NCBI GenBank assembly: GCA_020086605.1
Contig: JACBWW010000028.1
Span: forward strand, 10,532,885-10,596,884
Origin: Lanius collurio
Taxonomy: Eukaryota; Chordata; Aves; Passeriformes; Laniidae
Reading direction: 5' to 3'
DNA: 64,000 nucleotides
Made by a program: the position numbers and the translations under genes. Positions 1 through 11,918 of the stretch are shown here, one piece after another; within the stretch, counting starts at the first letter, position 1; every line of letters begins with the position of its first letter. Below the pieces are notes generated by a model. That model was given only the letters and a program-made list of their open reading frames with translations, had not been told where the DNA came from and searched no databases.

Positions 1-3000
1 TTCATGCAGTGGCATTTGACAAGTACTTTCTCCGTGGGAGTAAAAAAGGCAATTTTATATTCTTCATAGAACCATTGTCAGATACATATTTTCATCAAAC
101 TGTTTTTTTCAATTCTTTTGTCTATGGGATTGAAAAAAGCAGGGATGCTCTGGTCGCTGAAAAAAAAATGAGGTTTAAACAAAGCAATTGTTGAGAACAA
201 CTAAAAATCATTTTCTGATAGCTTTATGCCATTCTTAACACTTCTGGTGGTTTTAATATATTTCTTTGAGAAATAAAGTAGATGCTTAGCATAGACACAT
301 CAGAGAGTTAATTTGATCCTTGAATCCTTGCTGTGTATGCGTTTCTGAATTATATTTGTTAAGTATTTTTACATCCAGTGGATTTCTGTATTATTAACAC
401 AATTTTCTGCAGAACTTCCTTCTGGAAGATGAGCTTCACTAGATAATGGCTCGTAGGGTACTGAAGGCGATGCTTACTGATAAACAACAGTTTGTCCTGG
501 GACATCATATAAATATTTCAATTTCCTCTTTTAATTTCTTGATTCCTTGTTTTTTAGTGTCTTCTTGCACTTAGCTTGCTTTCTTGAGACTGCCCCTCCA
601 ATGGTCATATTCTCTTCTTATATCTAGTTAAAAGTGAATTAAAAATTCCTAAGACTTGCAACAGGATCTAGTGCCCTTACAAGATTTCTTCATAAAATTT
701 GATGTGTTCGTTTCAGACAATCCAGTAAATGTCCTAATTTGATTAATATAATTTGTGGGGAGAGTGGACTAACCAAATTTCTGATTTCCCATTATCTTAT
801 CTGGAGACTGTTGGAGACTACTGGAATTCTGGATGCCTGAGACAAAAGGGAGGTGATGACCATGTATTACCATGAACATTTTTGTTGTTTTTTCCCAACA
901 GATATATTTTGAAAAATTACCATATGCAGAACAGTTTGTTGCACTGTTCAGTTCTGGTCAGAGAGTTTGCTTCAGAAGATGCTTTCAAAATTTAGATATG
1001 TCATTTCTGTGTTATGTTTTTTCTTCGGTGATGACATTCAGCTTTGTCTAACTTATGGTGTAGTATGGTTCTGGTTTAGGGAAATCCACACAGGAAAACC
1101 ACAATTTTTCATCAGTAAAATGCCAGCAATGTTTTTCCAGAGATTCCTTTGCTTTGAGGGAATTCACTCTTATGAACAATATTTTTTTTCCCTTGGTGTC
1201 TTTGATCCACATTTTAACATTCTGAAAACTTCAGATCACCACACATATAATATTATATATGTAATATATGTATATAATATAATGTAATAATATAGATAGG
1301 CTTTTGTGAAGATGGAAAAAATATAATTAAAAAATTATTTTAACACTTCTACAGGAAAAAAAAATATTCATTACACAGATTTTCAGCGGGCTTTACCTAG
1401 AAAATTGAAATTTTGTTGACATCTCCCCTAAAAAAATTTACTTGTTCACCCCTCAGAAACCAAAGTCAAAGTCCCACCTTGAACAAAAACAAGCTGAGGT
1501 CTGAAGGAGTATTGGCATGGTTTCTTTATCCTACAAATATGTCCTAATTGTCATGACAGTAGCTGACATATATTCCTCAGATTCTTTGTTTAAGACTGTC
1601 ATAGATTCATGAATGTATACTTTTTCAGTTATTAAAATGAATGGGGAAAAAGTGTAGAATGAGAATCTCTCTGCCCACATGTATTTCTTTTCCAATATAT
1701 TAGACTGAAATCTTTTGCCCATGCACAACTAAGTTCTGCACAGGGCTACTAAGGTGTTCCTTCTGGAGGTCACATTACTATAATTAGGGCATCTCAGCGA
1801 TTTTAGAGGCATATTTAAAATGTATTCAGGAAGGTTAGTACTCGACATATGTTATACAAAACTGTGCAAGGGAGAGGAAAAGCAAAAAGTCCACTTTGAC
1901 TGCCAATCCATTGGACAATGATATGCTTCCATGTTAGTAGGTACTTCAAAGTTTTGGAGAAATGGAGAGCTCCATTGCTCTACTGCAGCAATTAGAGAAA
2001 CTATTACCAGTCATGAGGTATGATAACACTAGCAGTATGAGCTTCTTCATGAGTCAGTCAGACAAACTTATGTCAAATCTATTTTTTTCCATGTGAAAGA
2101 TTTTAGCATTTCTAGATTGAGTTACCTAGAGATCAGTGGAATACCTTTACTTCACAAAAAAAAGTCCAAGTATAATCTGCAGTGCTATCACAGATAAAAA
2201 ACCCAAACAGTAATAGTAAATATAGTTTTGTCCAAAAGCAAGAAAACTGAATTATGTCTTTTTCTCCCACAAATACTCTATTATGCCCAAAACCAGCTTG
2301 CAGTTTTCCTCTTCAGGATCCAAACCTGTCAGAAAGTCTTCAAGGCATTTTCTTGGTAAATGAACCCACAACATGAAAACATGTGTTAATTATATGTGTC
2401 AACTTCTGTGGTTATTGGCTACAAAACCCCAAAGCTGCTACAAACAAACTGACTGAAATATTGTTTTGAGGATTCAACTGACCTTGAATGCCTAGCTTTT
2501 ATATAGATTGCTAATGGAATCATATATTGGATTTCATTACTTTTATAACCATGAAAACAATGAGAGATCATTAAAAACTTAGACTGTAAAATACAGTAGT
2601 TTAAATGACATCATAGAAAAGAAGTTGATCAAGCCTAATCCATTAACAAATGTGAGAAGGACAACCCAGGGATCTGTGTGAAGAGGTAATAAGATATGAC
2701 ATTAAAGATTGCAACTTTTTAATTTTCCATCAATTTCAACCTTTTGTTACCCTATCAAATTCAGATAATTTGTTATAGTTACTAACTTAAACTCTAAGAA
2801 CAAGATAACATTTTTTGGGTTATATACCTTGTATTATGGTATAAGCTGTTAGTGGTAAAGAGACATAAATGAAGATAAATAAAATTTTTTGCCAGAACCC
2901 TTAAATACTTAGAGTTAAGTGAAAAAGCTTAATTCAGAATATCATTCTGGTCTAAAACTACTACCAGATTTAGAACCAGCAACTATACTGCAACAGACAA

Positions 3001-4928
3001 TGACAGCCTCAAAATGTCTCTTGGTAATTTCTCAAAATACTTGAAGTGGTTTCCTCTCTGTGAAAAATAACAGGAATTTGAATTTATTTGAATTTGTTTA
3101 TTCTTTTCGGAAGTGAACTAAATCTATTACTTTCACAAATTTTATAAATACCTGCAGAGGAAAGTTCTATTTTAGTCTTTGCATGAATTTTAGTTATGAC
3201 TACTGTGATTGCTTTCTTATTTTTTCATTTTGATTTTGTTTTCACATGATGGACATTTTTCAGACAGGAAAAGAAATAAAAATTTATGGGGGTAGGGGAG
3301 GAACTGAGCCTAAAATAATACCCAAATGAGTATCATAAGTTACTTTGAAATGGCATTCATTACAGGTGAAATAAGTATTTTTCATGAGTATATCAAGCAG
3401 GCTAGGGATATCTTACACAACAGGAATCACACAAATATGACTTGAATTCACAGTGGAGTACATCTGCTATAGTTTTACATTCATTTCCTTTCAATATTTC
3501 AAGCCCATCCATTTAACTTTGAGTGACCTTCTTGTAACATTTTGAACTCCATTCCACAATTCATTTCCCCTTTCACAACTGATCAGTTTTCTCTGCATCC
3601 TCTGTACCTGGTCCTGCTTTTTGTTCAGAAAAAGAAAAAAAAAAATCTTTTACTATGCAGTTCATCTATTGTGTCTTCTGATTTTTTCTCTTCAGCTTTG
3701 CCTTATATTCTCTACATCAGTGTGTCCAGACACCCTCCTCTGAAAACCAGGTTTATATTTTCACAGAGCATTCATTGTTGAAGATAAGTAGGAAAACCAG
3801 TTTTGATCAAGGGAATTGATTTCAAAAGAACTTCCCATCATGTGTTTCCCTTAGGTTATGTCTTTTTAAACACAGGTAGTTCAGGTAAAGTTCAGATGTC
3901 TTGGGTAGTACAATAAAGAATAAAATTTACAATGTTCTTGACTGGCTCAGGTAATGCTTTGTAATTCAAAATCTAAGGGGTCTTTTGTTAGTTGTTTTTG
4001 TTTTTTCATGGAGCCATAGTGTGGAAATTTTTTATGTGGATTGTGTTCATGAAGAATATTACTTTCATTTAATAATAAAGTTGCTATTCAATTGTTTCCT
4101 TAAATAGTAGCTGTTACAAACCAGACTTTTATAACTTCTACTGAAAACTAAAGAATTATAATTATGACCTTTACAATTATTACTAGAAGTCTCAATAAAA
4201 TTATTAAAAATTCTTCTGTTATTCTACTTCTGCTTAAGTCCAAGACTACAACATTGACCCTCTAAAGTGAGGGACAGCTGCTGAGTACAAATAACATTGC
4301 AAATTAGCTCTACTCCTTACACTTATGAAGGTGAGCTTTGTCATTATTACTTCCTTCTGTCATTTAAATGTGTTTGGCAAAATAGACAAGACCAGTGTGA
4401 GAAATTAAAAACTCAACTTCTTAGAAGAGGAAGATATAAATTTGCAGGTGTTGGAATAAGATTTGCAAAAGGCTTTCACAGCCATTTCTGAATCTCTGAA
4501 TCGCTGATGTCTCAGAATACCCATTTGTCCTGTAGATGCAAATTATCCACTTTTCTGTGTGGTCCATCATTAGCAGTGAGCATGGGATGTGCTATTATCC
4601 TGATTGATGACCTTCTGCTAGCCCATAGCGTGCCACCTTCCTGTCAATACCTTTCAAGTAGGAACTTGCAGAAGAAAACAAAGCAGTCTAAAAAAGGAGA
4701 CATTCCAGCTCTTTGTTCACTTGTTTATAAAAAGGAACTCTTCTCTAAACTCCTGAAAAGAATGTGTCTCAGGATTCTTTTTGGGCTTGATAATGAAACA
4801 GTAGACAGAAACCTGTCATGGGAAGAACTTCTATATGACACAGAATGTGGAGGGACACACTGAGTACTAAATAAAGTTTTCTAGTAGTTTTGGAACAAAT
4901 TTTAACCGATAGTTAATTGTGTACTTAT
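1..4928. other. AT-rich non-coding DNA, nothing recognised
   Basis: This stretch is AT-rich, with frequent stops in all frames and only short chance reading frames. I recognise no repeat family, exon or RNA gene. The only visible substructure is an AT/TA-rich low-complexity patch near 1244-1302, and homopolymer runs such as the A-rich stretch near 3629-3646. Old unrecognised repeat remnants may be present. Confidence 0.6.
1244..1302. repeat. AT-rich low-complexity patch
   Basis: Nearly pure A/T sequence built of TATAT and TAATA units with an occasional G or C. It is imperfect rather than a clean microsatellite. No associated gene is seen. Confidence 0.7.
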
Positions 4929-5189
4929 TTAAAAACTGTAATCCAAAATTATTACATTTTCACTTCCAATGGATTTTGGGGGTGGATGTAATAAAGGTTC
5001 AAACTGTACAAATACCAATTCTTTTTCCCTGTTGGTTTCTATTATTTCAGGAGTCCTCGGCTCATCTCTGTAAGACTGAAGGTGTGATTCTGTATGGCTG
5101 GTACACCTCAGAGACACCTGCAGAGGACTGTCACAAGTACCCCCTCTATCTAACTTTTTCACATCATCCCACAGTTTTCCAAGAACAAG

Positions 5190-5354
5190 TTTGATATTGC
5201 CCCTCTCCCCCATCATAGCAAGTTTAAAGCTGTGCCATAGTCTCACTAGTTCCCATGTAAAGAACTTTCCTCCTTTCTCATTGAGATGATGTCTCATGTC
5301 TGATGGCAGCATGATTGACCCTGAATAGGCCATGCCACTGTCAGACAATCCCAA
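5190..5354 (-). pseudogene. CR1 ORF1 C-terminal remnant
   Basis: The start of a 141-residue minus-strand frame (4929-5354) contains MRHHLNEKGGKFFTWELVRL. This resembles the 'D..HL...G...F...L' block that closes SGNH esterase domains, where the His would be catalytic. Its spacing from the GDS-like block at 5592-5858 and its shared strand fit one decayed ORF1. The rest of the frame (to 4929) has no motif I recognise and may be chance. Confidence 0.5.
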
Positions 5355-5591
5355 ATTTTAGGGATAACACCATCTGTGAAAACATATATCAATAGACTCA
5401 GCCCATCTGTTTTTTTCAGATACTGCTGCTTTCAACTGGAAGCATAGAGGAGAAATAAACTTGCCCCTCAGATTCCAATAGCAAATGTCCAAAGGCCCTG
5501 AAAATTCTTTCGATTGCCCTCAGACTATGTGCTGCCACTTCCTTGCACCATACATTGAAGATCAGTAACAGGCAGGAATCCATAGGCCACA

Positions 5592-5858
5592 TCAGGTTTG
5601 GAAGTCTCCTGGTGACATCCTTAACTCAGGGAGGCAGCAGACCTCACTGTAGGTTGGGCCCATTTGGCATATGAGACCCTCTGTTCCCTTTAGAAGGGAA
5701 TCTCTTACAACTAAATCCCATCTCTTCTCATTTTTCCTCTTGTAAGCAGCAGTAATATAGTGAATTAATGTTATTGATTGTGGTCGTGCCTCTGCTTTGA
5801 CTGGACCTTCCTCCACTTCATCCTTAGTCTGGTCTTCTACACACAAAGCCTCAGACAT
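5592..5858 (-). pseudogene. CR1 ORF1 esterase-domain remnant
   Basis: This is an 88-residue minus-strand reading frame. In the second half it carries the sequence RDSLLKGTEGLICQ followed closely by EVCCLP. CR1 ORF1 proteins typically show a GDSLL-type block (the SGNH hydrolase nucleophile serine) followed by a similar CCLPGAR-like block. Here the expected Gly before Asp-Ser is Arg. The frame ends at a stop where the family continues, and the next recognisable block is about 240 bp away with stops between. It is therefore a dead copy. In live elements ORF1 is thought to assist retrotransposition; its exact biochemical role is unsettled. Confidence 0.65.
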
Positions 5859-5880
5859 ATCGTGCAGAGGAGACTGGAGC

Positions 5881-6204
5881 AGTGAGGAGGATGAAGAAGG
5901 ATTTTGACTCTCTGACTTTAAATTTTTATAGCAAAAGATGGGGCATTTTTTAAATTAATTGCTAGTAAATAAAAGTGAAAAAAAATTAGATCTTGTTGCT
6001 ATTGCAATATTATAACCTAGCTAATGCCTACCAGACCAACAGATATTGCTCTGCAGAGGAAATTCTTGTACACCATTTAATCAGTTATTGTTCAAAGGAA
6101 AACAATAACTAGCTACTGTTAGACAGAAGCTTGGAAAACAGGTTTTATTGTGACAAGGGCATAGACGGGATCAATCATGTGCTTGAAAAAAGAAAATTAT
6201 AAAG
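5881..6204. other. Short AT-rich interval
   Basis: I see no recognisable feature between the CR1 ORF1 fragment and the next CR1 tail. It may hold the eroded 5' end of the former. Confidence 0.5.
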
Positions 6205-6272
6205 GGCAGGATTTGGACTTGACAAGGCTTATGAGTCGCTTCCAGCTCAGAATATTCTATGGTTCTATGAAT
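6205..6272 (+). mobile_element. CR1 LINE 3' tail fragment
   Basis: The sequence reads like the last bases of a CR1: a 'ggacttgac..ggct' stretch, then 'cttccagctcagaatattctatggttctatgaa' in pattern. The end carries two copies of the ATTCTATG-type octamer that terminates CR1 elements. Only the tail is clear; the upstream body is too eroded to place. Confidence 0.7.
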
Positions 6273-7356
6273 TATGAGAATTTACAATGACAGATGGTCT
6301 TTCAAAGATCTGACACTATATTCTTCTACTTTTAACAGTAAAATTAAATGTTTGCACAACACTGAAATCAAAGAGATTGCTGAGGTTCTTGGGACAACTT
6401 TAGAGAAAATTAAAAACTGAAGTGAAAAGTGGCATAGGGTGAAAGGGGATTTCAGTAGTATCAGAACTGAGTGGAAGTTTAGTTCTTAAAGACTGTGCCC
6501 AATTATCAACGTTACTTTTTTTGATTTGAGTAATAAACCATTACCATTTCTCAGCCAAATAAACCTTCAGAATCTCTTCATTCATATTCACCATCATGAA
6601 AAATTTTATCTGGTATTCTTAATAATTTATTTTGCCACATTTAGCTCTCAGACTCTGATATACTTGAAAAATGGCAAGAGTCTACACTTTGTTTTTCATC
6701 ATCTTTTTCTGCTAAATATTCCTCAAACCTGTTCTCATTTATATCAATTGATCAGAATGACAATGTAGACACTACTGAAAAGAAATTTGGGACACTTATA
6801 ATGTGAAATTATATATCTGATGCTTATTTACTAGTGATTGAGTCTAAACTGCTTTAGGCCTTGCCTCTGCTCCAAATATAGGACTGTGTTTAAAGAATTA
6901 CTGGTGTATTGATTTCTTCTTACAAATTGATATCAGATTCTCCCATTATGTCAGTGGTTTTAACTGGGCATATATCCTTTTATTATTTGCCAAACTGGGT
7001 CAGCTCAGTACAACCAATGATTTTTCAAGAATTTTAAATGACAGACAAAACCTTGCCCATAAATCTGGTCATTTTATTATGAAATTTGTTTAGAGACATT
7101 TAGTAAGCGAACATATTAGATATTTTTCTTACTCCAATATTAAAATAGAGATAAGTTTTATTCTGATATCTAAGCCATGAAGCAGTCAATTTACTACAAC
7201 ACTAATAGTTCGGTTAACAACTTTGGCTCCACTAGTTGCTAACATAGGAAATTCAGAGAAGCTGCCCTGCAGTGAATGATTAGTTAGCACCTGCATTTTT
7301 GAACTTTATCATGCATGAAAGTCCAGTTTGGAAGTTGGAATTCTGTAATATTTTCA
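6273..7356. other. AT-rich non-coding DNA, nothing recognised
   Basis: AT-rich, stop-dense sequence without identifiable repeats or exons, lying between the CR1 tail and the left LTR of the 7.36-10.1 kb element. Confidence 0.6.
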
Positions 7357-7713
7357 TGTCGACGATTGAATCGTGGACACAGACCAGCAGGGAATCTGAA
7401 TCATTTATTTTCTAAGGCACAGCATTTCCTTGTATGTCATGACCTATCCCGTGTTGCCACATCAGCAACACACTTCCTTCTATGGGATCACTCACTGTTC
7501 ACCCATCCATCAGCTCCCAGCAGGCTCCTCTCCATAGGGGTCTGCCCTGTGACACCTCCTTCCCCCAGGGTCTGGTGGAGACAAGTTTCTGTGTACTGCC
7601 ATGGGCTCCTTTGTGCTGCCATGTGCCTCTGCATGCAGATTTTACAGCTCACAACCCAATTGTGTCTTTTAATTGTCTCTTATAATTCCCCAATTGTCTC
7701 TTATAATTCCCCA
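7357..7713 (-). repeat. 3' LTR of the two-LTR element
   Basis: This is the downstream (3') LTR in element orientation. It shares long near-identical blocks with 9765-10106, including 'gttgccacatcagcaacacacttcct' in pattern, the 'ctcctctccataggggtctgcc' block and 'ttttacagctcacaacc'. It lacks about 30 bp that the other copy has after the polyadenylation signal. At its right end a short unit (about 20 bp, ending in CCCC) is tandemly duplicated at about 7670-7713. Confidence 0.75.
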
Positions 7714-8639
7714 TAATTCTCCCTTTTCTGTTTTATACAATTAAGAATTATGACAGTGACTGAGAAGATAGAACTTTGAGAAACAATGTAAAGTTGTCTA
7801 AAACTTTTACCATCACTCAGAGTCTGCAACTGCTTGAAATTCCTGTTTCACAGTGAAGACTTAGAAAGTCTTTCCTAGGCAAGACTTTCAAGTTTACTTT
7901 GAAAGAGGGTCCAGCATTTTTAAGATCAAATTAGCAAGTCAAAATGACTTGATTACCCTTTCAGGGCAGAAACACTTGGGTTTGATGGTATGATTCCTTA
8001 GACAGCTAGCTAGCTTGGCCAGAGCTTCAAGCCTTGACTGAGAAGGTTTCTCTAAAATACTTATAAAGTTGCTTTAAAACTTTATTAATGTCATTTTGAA
8101 TGTGATTGAAAAATTACGAATGTGTAAACTTCTTTACAGTCTTTTGCGTGGGGCATACCCAACCCCTACATTCCCCCTTTTCTGTTCCAACCATATGTAA
8201 CACAAACATTTTGCAACTTACTGAATTCAGGAAAATGTGCAACATAACATGCAGTTTTCTTACTATGATCAGTGGAATAATACATCTACTACAACAACAA
8301 GTGCACACTGAGTAAAAATAAGCAAGGTAATATCATCAACTGCTTAAATACTTTTTACAGAATGTATGTAAATCTAGGCTTAGATATTATAATTATATTA
8401 ACATTAACTCTCTAAGTGGTTTCAAAAGGTTTCAAAAAGTAACAAGCTTAATTCTTGATTAAAAATATAGTTTACAAATTATAATTATTATCTATCACAA
8501 AAAGCAATCAGAACAATGCAGGGTGTCACAAGGTGGTATGGTAAAATGAGCAATCTTTGAGCTAGGGTATAGAATTGTGGCAACATTTTGAATAACAAAA
8601 ACAGAAGAGTTCTATGGACCAGCTGCAGGAACAACATAC

Positions 8640-9440
8640 TTAGCTTGCAGCCATTCTCAAATGAGCTAGCGCCAAGTGCTGAATGCTGCAGCTCTCCCAC
8701 CCCCAAGGAAAGGGCAGGAGACAGGAGCCCAACTGTAGTGGCTCTAGTCTGGACGTCCACATGGGCCCTGTTGGCTGCCCGGATCCTGCTGGCCTGTCTC
8801 TTCACCTCTCACATGCAGAGAGCCGCTCGCAGCCTTCACCACGAGCTGAGCCACGGCCCCGTCAGCCTCCAGTGCTGCCCATCCTGTCCATCCGCGGCGT
8901 GGCCGCCACCAGGCGTGGCTGCGACGTGGCTCTGCCATGTGCTCGCTGCCATAGGCTCGCCGTTGCCACTGCACAGCTCTGCCATGTGCTCTCTGGTGCA
9001 GCTTCTTGCCCCCGCCGCACCTCACGGCACCGCATGCTCTCCCCTCGCCGTGTCTGTGCTACCACTGCACTCTTGCAGAAGGCAATCGGAGAGGGAACAC
9101 GCTCCCTCCCAGCTCCAGCTACTCACTGCAGCCCGGCTACAGCTGATGCCGCATGGCTCGGGGCCATGAGAGCTCTTCTACGATACCATCTGGTTTCCCT
9201 CCAGAGTCAGACGGGTCAGGGGATGAGGGCCCATCTTCTGGTTCTCCTCCCACAGCCCTGACACACTTACAGTCGCTCGCTGGCAGCGCAGAAGGGATAA
9301 CCACCACTGCAGCAGTGGCACAAGCGTCTTTCTTTGTCTGTTCTCTGGGTGTTGCATGGGCTGTGGGCACCTCTCATACTGTCCTCCACAGACACAAAAG
9401 CTTTTGCAGCGCTGGGTCACCATGGGTAACTCGGTTCCAC
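8640..9440 (-). other. GC-rich internal block of the two-LTR element
   Basis: This stretch is much richer in G+C and CpG than anything around it. It gives several overlapping medium-length frames on both strands (longest 193 residues +, 93 and 81 residues -), as GC-rich DNA tends to by chance. On the element's own (minus) strand the frames are interrupted. One of them (9137-9370) has an acidic Ser/Pro/Asp-rich stretch (GEPEDGPSSPDPSDSGGKPD), which could be a gag-like linker but is not diagnostic. A 16-bp unit, gctctgccatgtgctc, occurs at 8929-8944 and again at 8976-8991, about 47 bp apart. It may be a gag remnant, a leader or captured sequence; function unknown. Confidence 0.45.
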
Positions 9441-9764
9441 AACACGTCTTCTAAAGCATCCTAAGTCCAATCAAAAATATTGGTCCTATTTGAAGTTGAA
9501 TCACAGTTCTTTGCCCAGAAAAAGAGTCTGTTCAAATCTATAGACTCAAGTTTCCTGCTGTGTTTCTTTAAAATCAGTTTTAATGTGTCTGAGATGTTCT
9601 GTTCCTGGGATACTCCATCCCCTACGTCCCCCAGGGCTCACCTACAATTTGTAGGGATTAATTGCTGGCCAGCTTTCCCGCTTCTCTCAGCAGCACTTCA
9701 AGTCCCATGGGGCTCACCGACAGACATGCAGATAGGTGTATAATAATTCCTCACATGGGGAATT

Positions 9765-10106
9765 TGTAGGGAACTGAATCTCAGACCCAGACTGGCAGGG
9801 AATCTGAATTGTTTATTGAAAGGAGTGAGTTGGTTTTATACATTTTTCTAAGGCACAGTATTTCTTTATATGGTGTGATCTATCCTGTGTTGCCACATCA
9901 GCAACACACTTCCTTCTCTGGGATGATCACTCGCTGTTCACCCATCCCTCAGCTCTGGGCAGGCTCCTCTCCATAGGGGTCTGCCTGTGACTCTTCCTCC
10001 CCCAGGGTCTGATGGAGACAAGCCTGTGTGTGCTCCTTTGTTCTGCTGTGAGCCTCTGCAGACAGGTTTTACAGCTCACAACCTAATTCTCTCTTACAAT
10101 TCCCCA
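9765..10106 (-). repeat. 5' LTR of the two-LTR element
   Basis: Direct repeat partner of 7357-7713, on the upstream side of the minus-strand element. It carries the minus-strand AATAAA at 9812-9817. Numerous substitutions and indels separate it from the other LTR, so the insertion is not recent. The base sequence just inside it (below 9765) does not match a tRNA primer-binding site that I recognise. Confidence 0.75.
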
Positions 10107-11386
10107 TAACTTTGCTCAGCTTCCTTTATCACAAGTTTCAGGCTACCAGAACTACCCAGTTTTCAATATTGGCACTATGCAGTGTATTTTGAGTATATTA
10201 CATTTAAGTAAATGAATTCTATATATTGTATCGCTCATATTCTGAAGTAAAGTAAAAATTGTACTTCTTTAGCAGGATTAAAAAAATTTGCAAAATTTTT
10301 ATTTATGTTGTCATATTTAGGCCTATAAGAGAGGTTACATTAAATTATAAAATGTCCATGCATTTCTTATTTTTTTAAACATATGAAGCCAAACAAGTAA
10401 AATATCTTCTTTAAGGAGTACAGTGTGGGAGAGCTAGTGGAGCACCTTATAAGACGTCGTTTAACAAATAGCAGAACTATACACACTATTTGATAAAGTG
10501 TGTATCAGATATTCTTGTTAATTTAATTTTCTTCATCTGCATCTTAGACCTTTCTGGCTTTTCATCTTGATTGTACAGCTGTTTGAGAAAGAAGAAAGAA
10601 AAGAAAATCTAGTTATGAAATGTAATATGCCTGCTGAATTTTTAACAATTTTAACAATACCTCTTCATTTTTAGTGCCCTTCTACTTTTAGAAGTTTCAG
10701 AGGTAAACAAACACAGGCTTCAGGACAGCAATGTTTTTTTGTGAGAAAAACTTTTTCCTTGCTGGCACTTTTCTGTACTGCTGCTGTCTGAAGTTTGTGA
10801 GCAACAACTGAGTTTGGTGCAGTGAGACACAGGCTGAGACCAGGTTTTAAGCTGCATTTATTGTAAGTAAAATTTCATAACTTACTAAAGTTTGTAAATA
10901 TTTTAGAAGAAGTCTAAAAGAAGGACATATTTGGTGAATATTTGTGCTAGCTAGCTTATTCTTGACTGATTTTAAAACAATTCTTCTTCCTTGTGCACCC
11001 ATTTTTCTGATAGATGAAAAAATTATTTTCATTTACAATATTTATTTGCTGAAAGAAAGCACATGTCAAGAGTTTAACTCTTACTATTCTAGACCAAAAA
11101 AGATTTCAAATATGCCTGTAACATTTTAACAAAAAATGTTAAAGCGAAGCCCATAGCAAAACAGCATATGAAGCACAATGTCTGAATAACAAGGATCTCC
11201 AGGTTTTGAACAAATTTGCCTAAGAAAACCTTTCAAAACCCAATATAATCTTGCACTTCTAGAAGTCTTCTTAAAAATCATCTAAGTTTTGCACTATACT
11301 TCCTTGATTTCCTTTGTCACAAGCTGTGTGGATTTTTAAATAGGTTGAAGCTCCTCACAGCAGTTCTGGCATCTCCACACAAGATG

Positions 11387-11415
11387 CAGTGGACAGGCAT
11401 TTTGCATGTCCACTG
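11387..11415. repeat. Small inverted repeat
   Basis: CAGTGGACA at 11387-11395 is followed after an 11-base loop by its exact reverse complement TGTCCACTG at 11407-11415. The stem is 9 bp. It lies in unique-looking sequence and has no assigned role. Confidence 0.6.
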
Positions 11416-11859
11416 TGGCTTCTTTTTCCTCACATCAGCAAAATGCTAATACTTACTGCATTAAAGAAGGTACTTCCACCCCCTTCACCTCCACACACAC
11501 ACTGTTTCAGAGATGGTGGGAATGTCTCAGCTGGAAGCTGCTGTTCAAGTTTGCTTCAATCCATTTGAGGTTGTAGCACAGTTGTGTAAGAAGCTTCTGC
11601 TTCCCAGAATGTTTCTCAGAGACAACAACAGACAAGTACCTGTCAGGTAGTTTAAGGAACATGAAATACCATAAATAGCTGGAACAGATCTAAATTATAA
11701 ATATCTACCCTCACTGAATTCCCAAAGTTGCTGAAGAAGAGCTTTACTTTATACTGAGATTTGTTCCTACCTCTTTTTCCATAGCTCTTAGTTTTCTGCC
11801 CACAAAATATTTGCATAGTACCAAGTACTTTCTGGTAAAGAAAAAGCAAACCCATAAAC

Positions 11860-11918
11860 ATAGATATTTCTATCTATATCTATATATATTTATATCTATA
11901 TTTATATGTATATATTAT
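11860..11918. repeat. AT-rich simple repeat (TATCTA/TATATT)
   Basis: Imperfect hexamer-like repeats of TATATC, TATATT and TATGTA type form a low-complexity patch of about 60 bp. Confidence 0.7.

Larger units (their letters stand above)
4929..5880 (-). mobile_element. Old CR1 LINE fragment, ORF1 (esterase) region
   Basis: On the minus strand this stretch encodes remnants of the first open reading frame of a CR1 non-LTR retrotransposon, which carries an SGNH/GDSL-type esterase domain. The clearest part is at 5592-5858; a second block at about 5190-5354 resembles the C-terminal part of that domain. The lowest part (4929-5190) would be the ORF1/ORF2 junction and is the least certain. No 3' UTR or CR1 tail is attached, so this is a 5' or internal fragment of an ancient copy. 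The family assignment comes from motif resemblance; a repeat-library search would settle it. Confidence 0.65.
7357..10106 (-). mobile_element. Two-LTR retroelement, minus strand, no recognisable gag-pol
   Basis: Two similar direct repeats, 7357-7713 and 9765-10106, flank about 2.05 kb of different sequence. Each starts with TGTxG and ends at TCCCCA on the plus strand, so each has TG...CA ends. Each contains TTTATT near its left end (7404-7409 and 9812-9817), which reads AATAAA on the minus strand, giving the element's orientation. A pyrimidine run at 7717-7729 abuts the inner edge of the left LTR; on the minus strand this is a polypurine tract just upstream of the 3' LTR, as expected. The interior contains a GC-rich block (about 8640-9440) and AT-rich flanks. 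I find no reverse transcriptase, integrase or protease motif, so the element is non-autonomous or decayed. No clear target-site duplication or standard primer-binding site was found. Confidence 0.75.

Noticed and set aside
4507..4863. 118-residue plus-strand open frame
   Set aside because: No recognisable domain, no splice or promoter context, and length is within what chance gives in 64 kb of six-frame sequence.
8588..9261. Overlapping 192- and 193-residue plus-strand frames
   Set aside because: They lie in the GC-rich block of the two-LTR element and on the strand opposite to it. GC-rich DNA has few stops, and frames on both strands are open at once, so they are most likely shadows.
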